Part shown: positions 33,301-39,647 of the stretch, one piece after another
Position numbering within the stretch: the stretch's first letter is position 1
Layout: every line of letters starts with the position of its first letter
Source: Cyanobacteria bacterium SIG28
GTDB taxonomy: Bacteria; Cyanobacteriota; Vampirovibrionia; Gastranaerophilales; Gastranaerophilaceae
Direction: 5' to 3'
Length of the DNA stretch: 64,000 nt
Assembly: GCA_015152525.1 (NCBI GenBank)
Contig: SUTU01000003.1
Location: 1-64,000, forward strand
Notes under the pieces: model-generated
Told to the model about the DNA's origin: nothing
Database searches by the model: none
The model's input: the letters and a program-made list of their open reading frames with translations, nothing else
Position numbers and translations under genes: made by a program

Positions 33301-35787
33301 ATGGAAAACGAAAAAGATATACTTATTCAAGAATGGATAACGTCTCTTGATAAAAAATTAGTAAAAGAAATCTTGAAACATTGTTCTGCAAAAGAGTTTT
33401 ACAATAAATGTAAAGAGATGTATAGAGTTACTAATAATCCGTTTTATATAAAATGTTTAAGAAAAATTAATTTGTATTATTTTTTCTATTCATTTTATTT
33501 AAAAAAAAGAGAAGTAAAAGTTTATGCTAGTTCTCAAAAGAAAATTCAAGAAGAAGTTAATGCAAAATCAATGGAATTAGATAAAGTTTTATCTAAAATA
33601 TCTGAACCCTTTAAGTCAGTTTATATAATGCAATATTCTTTTTACAATCAGACAGGTGAGCATTACTTTTCCGGTGGTGCAGAAAGATACGTTTGTGATT
33701 TAGCCAATTTAATAAAACAGTTAGGGTATACACCAATACTTATTCAAGGCGGTATTGAAGAAGATTCTCAACCGTGGATTAAACAACACGATAATCTGAC
33801 TGTAGTTGGTGTAAATTCTAATCCTGAAATATATTATCATATTATAAATAATATAACCTCACCAAAATTAACTATTTATTCAGGTTGCGTAGATTGGACA
33901 CAAGGTAAAAAAGGTCATACACCATCAGTTTTGATATCTCATGGTATAACATGGGATTGTCCGATTTTAGATGCTAATATTGAAAAACTTAAAAACTTTC
34001 TGAATATTGCCGATACTTTGGTATCTGTAGATACTAATACTATTTCTTGGTTTAGATCAACTTTTGCAAAAACTGTTAAAACTAATGGTATCCAATTTGA
34101 ATATATTCCAAATTATGTTGATTTGGAAAAATATTCACCTAATTTAAATAAAGATTTAAGTAAACCTATAAAAATTCTATTCCCGAGAAGATGCACTGAT
34201 GAGCGTGGCTTTTGGTTGTTTGCAGATATAATACCTCAACTATTTTCAAATTTTCAAAATATCGAAATTGAATTAGTTGGTTTTGCACATACCGATGAGA
34301 TAAAGGCGCGAATAGAGACTTTAAGCTCTCAATATCCTAATAAAATTAAACACTATGTATGCAATGCTGAAGAAATGAATGATGTCTATAGAAATGCTGA
34401 TATTACATTGATACCGACATTAAATTCAGAAGGAACTTCTTTGAGTTGCATAGAAGCAATGGCTAGCGGGAATGCAGTGATATCAACAAATATTGGTGGT
34501 CTGACTAATTTAATTATAAACGGCTATAATGGCTTACTGATCAATCCGGAACACGACTCGCTATATAAAGCAATCGAAAAATTAATTTTAAATCGGGATT
34601 TAAGAGAATTGCTGGCAAATAATGCAATAAATGTTGCGCAAGTATTTTCTAAACAAAATTGGGTGGCTTCTTGGGAAAATTTATTAAATAGAATTTTTGA
34701 CAATGCGTTTTATTCAGAAATTTTATATTCTCCAAAAACAGATCAAGATTTATACATATATTTAACATCCATGAGTTATTCGTCTTTAATGAAACAGCGT
34801 CCTCAGCATCTATTGAATGAAATATCAAAATTGGGGTATAAAGTTTTGTGGTTTTCACCGGAACACAATAGCTTATCTACCAAAATAAATGATAATTTTT
34901 ATTTATTGAACGATAGGTGTTTAAATGTACTAAACAATTGTAAATTTAACAAAATTATAAATATTTATTCTCATCATTTATTAACATCAGAACAACAACA
35001 ATTTTTAAATGACAATATTAATTGCAAAATAATAATTGAACATATTGATGATTTTGAAATCCATAAAAATAAAAAAGAAAAAAATCGTTTAAAAAAGAAT
35101 TTTAAACGATTATCAAAGTTGAAAAATGTACATTTTGTTACCAGTGCAGATTCATTATATGCTGAAATACAAAAAAACAATGTACCGGAAAGTAGAATTT
35201 TAGCATCTCCGAATGCTGTAAATTTAGAAGATTTCTTAACTGAAAATGTTATTATTCCAAAATCAATGCTTGATGTTAAATCAAAAAACAAACCTATTAT
35301 TGGTTATTATGGCGCATTATGTGATGACTGGTTTGATTATGATTTATGCGAAAATTTAATTGCAAATAGTCCGGATTTAGAGTTTGTTTTTATAGGACCG
35401 GTTTCCGGTTTTGGAATAAAACGTCTTTTGAAATTTAATAATTTTACACATATTCCACAAGTAGACTATAAAGATATCCCTAGCTATGCTAAAAGTTTTA
35501 CGGTTGGTATCATACCTTTTAAAATAAATGATATAACTAAAAGCACTTCGCCAGTAAAACTTTATGAATACTTAGCATTAAATCTGCCTATTGTAACAAC
35601 CCCGATGCCAGAATGTAAAAAAATAAAATTTGTAGAAATTGCTAATAACACAACTGAATTTAAAAATAAAATTTATAATTCTATAAACGAAAGTTCAGTT
35701 AATCAAAAAGAAATTGAAGATTTTTTAAGTCATAATACATGGGCTGCAAGAGCTATTGATATAAAAAATATTATTAATAAGGAGTAA
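33301..35787 (+). CDS. Tandem bifunctional GT4 glycosyltransferase
   Basis: The 828-residue protein contains two GT-B enzymes. The first (about residues 100-465) has EHYFSGGAERYVCDLANLIK, EYIPNYVDLEKYSP, LFPRRCTDERGFWLF and EGTSLSCIEAMASGNAVIST. The second (about 475-828) has MKQRPQHLLNEISKLGYKV, EHIDDFEIH, PNAVNLEDF, IIGYYGALCDDWFDYDL and STSPVKLYEYLALNLPIVTT, and is paralogous to the whole protein encoded at 32083. One polypeptide may thus add two successive sugars. The gene lies in the very AT-rich part of the locus. The N-terminal 100 residues are helical and unassigned. Confidence 0.85.
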   Translation: MENEKDILIQEWITSLDKKLVKEILKHCSAKEFYNKCKEMYRVTNNPFYIKCLRKINLYYFFYSFYLKKREVKVYASSQKKIQEEVNAKSMELDKVLSKISEPFKSVYIMQYSFYNQTGEHYFSGGAERYVCDLANLIKQLGYTPILIQGGIEEDSQPWIKQHDNLTVVGVNSNPEIYYHIINNITSPKLTIYSGCVDWTQGKKGHTPSVLISHGITWDCPILDANIEKLKNFLNIADTLVSVDTNTISWFRSTFAKTVKTNGIQFEYIPNYVDLEKYSPNLNKDLSKPIKILFPRRCTDERGFWLFADIIPQLFSNFQNIEIELVGFAHTDEIKARIETLSSQYPNKIKHYVCNAEEMNDVYRNADITLIPTLNSEGTSLSCIEAMASGNAVISTNIGGLTNLIINGYNGLLINPEHDSLYKAIEKLILNRDLRELLANNAINVAQVFSKQNWVASWENLLNRIFDNAFYSEILYSPKTDQDLYIYLTSMSYSSLMKQRPQHLLNEISKLGYKVLWFSPEHNSLSTKINDNFYLLNDRCLNVLNNCKFNKIINIYSHHLLTSEQQQFLNDNINCKIIIEHIDDFEIHKNKKEKNRLKKNFKRLSKLKNVHFVTSADSLYAEIQKNNVPESRILASPNAVNLEDFLTENVIIPKSMLDVKSKNKPIIGYYGALCDDWFDYDLCENLIANSPDLEFVFIGPVSGFGIKRLLKFNNFTHIPQVDYKDIPSYAKSFTVGIIPFKINDITKSTSPVKLYEYLALNLPIVTTPMPECKKIKFVEIANNTTEFKNKIYNSINESSVNQKEIEDFLSHNTWAARAIDIKNIINKE

Positions 35788-35789
35788 TT

Positions 35790-36977
35790 GTGAACAACAG
35801 GATTATAAAAATAGAAATACAAGAACATAGACTTGTTATTAAGTTTCCTTTTTTTAAATTGAGCTTTAAGATTGACAATGTTCCATATAATAATGTTTTA
35901 AAAGATTTAGAAAGTTATGTTATTGCAAACAATCAGTTAAAAAAGCATATTTGTAATTTAGAAAACGATATTAGTTCTCTAAGAACGCAATATTTTGATT
36001 TTTTATGTGAAGATTTTTTATACAAGCATTTTAATCCTTTAAAAAAAAGAAGATTATTTATTACCACAGGATTGATATCATTAATCAATGCGATGGCTAT
36101 AATTAAAGATCTTGATAATACAAACTACCAAAATTTTTTAATAATAAGTTCGGCCAATATAAGTGAAGATTTTAAGAAATATAATGAACAATTATTATTA
36201 GATAATTATTTTAAATCTTTCGCTTTTGTTGATTATGAAATAATAAATAGCTTATCTAAACATTTTAACCAATTTGAGGAGATTTATACAACAGCTCAAC
36301 CGGTTTATAATTTTTGGAATAATTATAGCAATATAAATCTTATAGAAGAAGGGATTTCTTCTTATTATTCCTATGAAGAAATTAATTATGCAAATGTTCA
36401 AAAGATATATTTATCAAATTATTTTGACAAGATTACTTATTTTGATTCAGATAATATAGATAAAGTTGTTAGATTAGATAAAAATATCATAAAAAATGTT
36501 ATATCAGATATAAGACAAAAAAATAATTTAGATTTCAAATATTTAAAAAAAGAAAATCAAGTATTATTATTATCTCAATATGTATATCAAGATATAATGT
36601 CTGATGATGAAGTTGTGATGTTTTATAAAAAACATATAGATAAATTAATTAAAAATGGATATAGCGTTCTTTTTAAATCACATCCACGAGTTCATGATAC
36701 AATTACAAATAGGCTGGTAGAAATTTATAAAGAAAACAGTATGTTTAGTTTCTTCCCGCCTGAAATAAAATATCCGGTAGAGTTAATAATTGAGGATTTA
36801 GATCTAAAAGCGATTGTAACTTCTGCTTCAGGCGGTGCAATAAATTGTTCTCACCTGTTTGACATACCTTGTTATGGTTTTGGTGCAAATTTAATTCGGC
36901 AAAATCATTCATTTGAAAATGTAAGAAGAAATGCGGAAGTGTTTATAAATAGTGTTCAAAGTATAAAAAATATGTAG
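35790..36977 (+). CDS. Sialyltransferase-like / polysialyltransferase-like GT-B enzyme
   Basis: The 395-residue protein starts at GTG (35790) after AAGGAG. The N-terminus is a short beta segment (IEIQEHRLVIKFPFFKLSFK) followed by a coiled coil. The catalytic part shows three landmarks of bacterial sialyltransferases (GT38/GT52/GT80-related): the E-E-G of LIEEGISSYY (about residue 184), the H-P of LFKSHPRVHD (about 295) and the Ser-rich TSASGGAINCSH (about 343). LFITTGLISLINAMAII opens the fold. I infer transfer of sialic acid or another nonulosonic acid, but no neuB/neuA-type gene lies in the window, so the donor could be different. Confidence 0.65.
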   Translation: MNNRIIKIEIQEHRLVIKFPFFKLSFKIDNVPYNNVLKDLESYVIANNQLKKHICNLENDISSLRTQYFDFLCEDFLYKHFNPLKKRRLFITTGLISLINAMAIIKDLDNTNYQNFLIISSANISEDFKKYNEQLLLDNYFKSFAFVDYEIINSLSKHFNQFEEIYTTAQPVYNFWNNYSNINLIEEGISSYYSYEEINYANVQKIYLSNYFDKITYFDSDNIDKVVRLDKNIIKNVISDIRQKNNLDFKYLKKENQVLLLSQYVYQDIMSDDEVVMFYKKHIDKLIKNGYSVLFKSHPRVHDTITNRLVEIYKENSMFSFFPPEIKYPVELIIEDLDLKAIVTSASGGAINCSHLFDIPCYGFGANLIRQNHSFENVRRNAEVFINSVQSIKNM

Positions 36978-36992
36978 TTAGAGGAATTAACA

Positions 36993-38051
36993 ATGGAAAA
37001 AATAAAGTTTTTGAATAAAATGTTTTCTGTTCAGAATCAGTATTCAAAAGATATTAAATATAAAGTTTTAAAAATTTTAGGTTTCGAGATTAAAATAAAA
37101 ACTAATAAAAAGCAACAAATAGTTCCGAATTTTAGAGAGATTAGATTAGAATTAACAAATATGTGCGGGTGCCATTGTTATATGTGTCCAAGAGATAATA
37201 TGACAAGAAAACAGGGTGTGATTTCTGTATCTAATTTATCAACAATTTTGTCAAAAATTGCTTATATAAATTATCCGTGTTTTATACATTTGCATGGACA
37301 AGGTGAAGCTTTATTGTGTAAAGATTTAGAAGAAATGTTAATGTTGATAAAAAAACAAAATGCAAATTTTATACCACACATTACAACTACGTTAGCTTAT
37401 AAAATTGAAAAAAATAAGCTTGAGAGTATTTTAAAAGCCGGACTTGAAGACATAATCGTATCTTTATACGCTTATGATAAAGATTCTTATAAAATAGTTC
37501 ATGGAAGTGATAATTTTGAGTATGTTCTAGAAAATCTTAAAAATCTTGCAGAATTAAAAAATAATTACAATGTTAAAATACAAATTAATTTAGATGATTT
37601 TGGCGAAAATTACCCTATTAATATTGCTGAAAGTGAGAGAATTGAAAAGCGTGAAAATTTTAAAAATTATTTAAAAACTATGGGATATTTAGATTCTGAG
37701 TTTGGGAAGATGGAATTACATTCATACGGAAATCTAAAAGAACAAGACAAATTCCCGAAATACACTTCAAAAATACCTTGTTCTATAGCTTGGGGAACCA
37801 GAAGAGATATATTACAGATAGATTGGGAAGGAAATGTTATTCCTTGTTGTTTTGACATGAATTCAACATATAAATGGGGAAATATTTTAGAACAATCGCT
37901 TGAAGAAATTTTTTCTTCAAAAGCAAGAAGCACGTTTATAAAAAAGGTTTTAAATTTTGATAAAATAAAATTATGTGAAGGTTGTTTTGAGTATAAAAGG
38001 TATGATAATAACATTGAAAGTGAATATTTCAAAGAACTTAATAATAGGTAG
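36993..38051 (+). CDS. Radical SAM/SPASM protein in the polysaccharide operon
   Basis: The 352-residue protein has the radical SAM cluster motif MCGCHCYMCPRDNMTRKQG (CxxxCxxC, about residues 57-64), HLHGQGEALLCKDLEEML as the downstream core, and a C-terminal SPASM-like domain with Cys in IPCSIAWG, GNVIPCCFDM and KLCEGCFEYKR. Such enzymes perform radical modifications of sugars or peptides using auxiliary Fe-S clusters. The first ~40 residues (MFSVQNQYS, then KYKVLKILGFEIKIK) are the recurring locus segment, here placed before the catalytic domain. Its place among glycosyltransferases suggests a nucleotide-sugar or glycan-linked substrate. AGAGGA precedes the ATG. Confidence 0.85.
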   Translation: MEKIKFLNKMFSVQNQYSKDIKYKVLKILGFEIKIKTNKKQQIVPNFREIRLELTNMCGCHCYMCPRDNMTRKQGVISVSNLSTILSKIAYINYPCFIHLHGQGEALLCKDLEEMLMLIKKQNANFIPHITTTLAYKIEKNKLESILKAGLEDIIVSLYAYDKDSYKIVHGSDNFEYVLENLKNLAELKNNYNVKIQINLDDFGENYPINIAESERIEKRENFKNYLKTMGYLDSEFGKMELHSYGNLKEQDKFPKYTSKIPCSIAWGTRRDILQIDWEGNVIPCCFDMNSTYKWGNILEQSLEEIFSSKARSTFIKKVLNFDKIKLCEGCFEYKRYDNNIESEYFKELNNR

Positions 38052-38053
38052 TA

Positions 38054-38143
38054 ATGATGAATAAAACGATTAATGTAGTGTATGTCCCAATACATTTTAA
38101 TATTGAATCAAAATTTAAAATTTTATGGATATGTAAAATATGA
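38054..38143 (+). pseudogene. Possible remnant of a glycosyltransferase gene start
   Basis: A 29-codon frame (MMNKTINVVYVPIHFNIESK then FKILWICKI, stop) follows AGGTAG. NKTINVVYVP resembles the first strand of GT8 or other GT-A enzymes and the rest looks out of frame or deleted. The 121-bp space between the radical SAM gene and the next acyltransferase is otherwise empty. It could equally be a non-functional chance frame. Confidence 0.3.
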
Positions 38144-38172
38144 AACGTTGGTAAAAGAAAAAAGGTTAAAAT

Positions 38173-38862
38173 ATGAAACTATTAAGAATTATATTTTCTG
38201 TTAAAAACTCTAATAATCACAAAATTTTAACAATTCTAGGATTTAAATTTAAATTTAAATTTAATAATAATAAAGTTTTATTGTATAAAAATAATGGTAA
38301 AATAGTAAAAAACCCAAAAATTAAAGGCTTAAAAGTTATTTTTAATGGGGAAAATGCTTGTGTAAAAATACATGAACCATGTAAATTTATTAATTCAAAA
38401 ATTTGCTTGTATGATAATGCTAGTGTAACAATTCAAAAAACAAAATATCAATATAATGAATTGTATGTAAATGCTGATTACTCGACAGGATTTAATCTTA
38501 ATATTGGTGAAAATACTTCTTGTGGTGGATTACTTATAAGAAGTGCTGCTGGTAGCGATATTAGCATAAGTATTGGAAAAGAATGTGCATTTTCTACTGA
38601 CACGGTAGTTCAACCAATAGATGGTCATTGGATATTGGATGCCAAAAGTGGTGAAATCTTAAATAAAAAAGTTCTACCATTAATAATTGGTGATCATGTT
38701 TGGCTTGGTCGTTTTGTAAAAATTTGTAAAAATGTACAGATTCCGGCAAATTCTATTATTGGCATGGGCGCTATTATAACAAAAAGTTTTTGTGAAGAAA
38801 ATGTCGTTATTGCAGGGGTTCCTGCAACAGTTGTAAAAAGAGGTGTTAATTGGCAAAGGTAG
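38173..38862 (+). CDS. Hexapeptide-repeat acyltransferase
   Basis: The 229-residue protein begins with the clearest version of the recurring segment (IIFSVKNSNNHKILTILGFK then FKFKF). A left-handed beta-helix follows: LNIGENTSCGGLLIRSAAGS, ISIGKECAFSTDTVVQPIDG, LIIGDHVWLGRFVKICKNV and IPANSIIGMGAIITKSF. The usual catalytic His-Asp region reads IDGHW. It is related to, and adjacent to, the acyltransferase at 38850. The coding sequence is extremely AT-rich (row 38221-38280 has 5 G+C in 60). AAAGG precedes the ATG. Confidence 0.85.
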   Translation: MKLLRIIFSVKNSNNHKILTILGFKFKFKFNNNKVLLYKNNGKIVKNPKIKGLKVIFNGENACVKIHEPCKFINSKICLYDNASVTIQKTKYQYNELYVNADYSTGFNLNIGENTSCGGLLIRSAAGSDISISIGKECAFSTDTVVQPIDGHWILDAKSGEILNKKVLPLIIGDHVWLGRFVKICKNVQIPANSIIGMGAIITKSFCEENVVIAGVPATVVKRGVNWQR

Positions 38863-39647
38863 CTTTTTTTAATTTTTCATATACTGATACTCATAAAATA
38901 TTTTCGGTCGGTAAAAATAGTTTTATAAGACTTAAGTTTAAATTAAATACTAAGGAATTAAAAAAAAGAAGAATATTAAATTTAAAAGAAAATAATAATA
39001 TTATTTCTTTAGTAAAAGAAAACGGCGAAATTGAGTATTATCCGGATTTATTAAATATACAAATAGAATTTTATGGTAAAAATAATGTAGTTGAATTGCA
39101 CGAGCCTTTATCAACTTTTTCTAATTGTAGAATAATTTTACAAGATAATTCAAGTGTTAAAATTTTAAAACAACAAGAACATCAAATAGCTAATTTATAT
39201 ATTTTTGCTAGATATTCTACGGGTATTAATATTAGTATAGGGGAGAATTGTTCTATTAATCAATTAAATATAGAAGCTACACGTTCAAAAGATTTAATAT
39301 GTCAGATTGGAAATAATTGTATGATTTCGTCAGATACAATGCTACGGTTGCATGATGCTCACACAATTTATGATGTGAACACTAAATTACCTCTAAATAA
39401 ACCTAGTAAAGGAATAGTTATTGGTGATAATTGTTGGATTTCTCAATTTGTAAAAATTTTAAAAGATGTTGAGATTCCTGCAAGTTCTATAATAGGTATC
39501 GGTTCGATTGTAACTAAGTCTTTTGAAAAAGAAAATACAATCATTGCCGGAATACCAGCTAAAATTGTCCGTGAAAATATTGCCTGGGATAGATTAAATG
39601 TGTTTTCCTATGAAGAGAATCTAATGAGGAATGAATTAAATGTCTAA
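38850..39647 (+). CDS. Hexapeptide-repeat acyltransferase, probable TTG start
   Basis: The 265-residue protein shares the domain plan of its neighbour: HKIFSVGKNSFIRLKFKLN at the N-terminus, then beta-helix turns ISIGENCSINQLNIEATRSK, CQIGNNCMISSDTMLRLHDA, IVIGDNCWISQFVKILKDV and IPASSIIGIGSIVTKSF. The His-Asp site is LHDAH. No ATG lies near the start of the homologous region; the TTG at 38850 is preceded by AGAGGTG at good spacing inside the preceding gene, so I use it. The 3' end overlaps the fusion gene by 8 nt. Confidence 0.8.
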   Translation: MAKVAFFNFSYTDTHKIFSVGKNSFIRLKFKLNTKELKKRRILNLKENNNIISLVKENGEIEYYPDLLNIQIEFYGKNNVVELHEPLSTFSNCRIILQDNSSVKILKQQEHQIANLYIFARYSTGINISIGENCSINQLNIEATRSKDLICQIGNNCMISSDTMLRLHDAHTIYDVNTKLPLNKPSKGIVIGDNCWISQFVKILKDVEIPASSIIGIGSIVTKSFEKENTIIAGIPAKIVRENIAWDRLNVFSYEENLMRNELNV

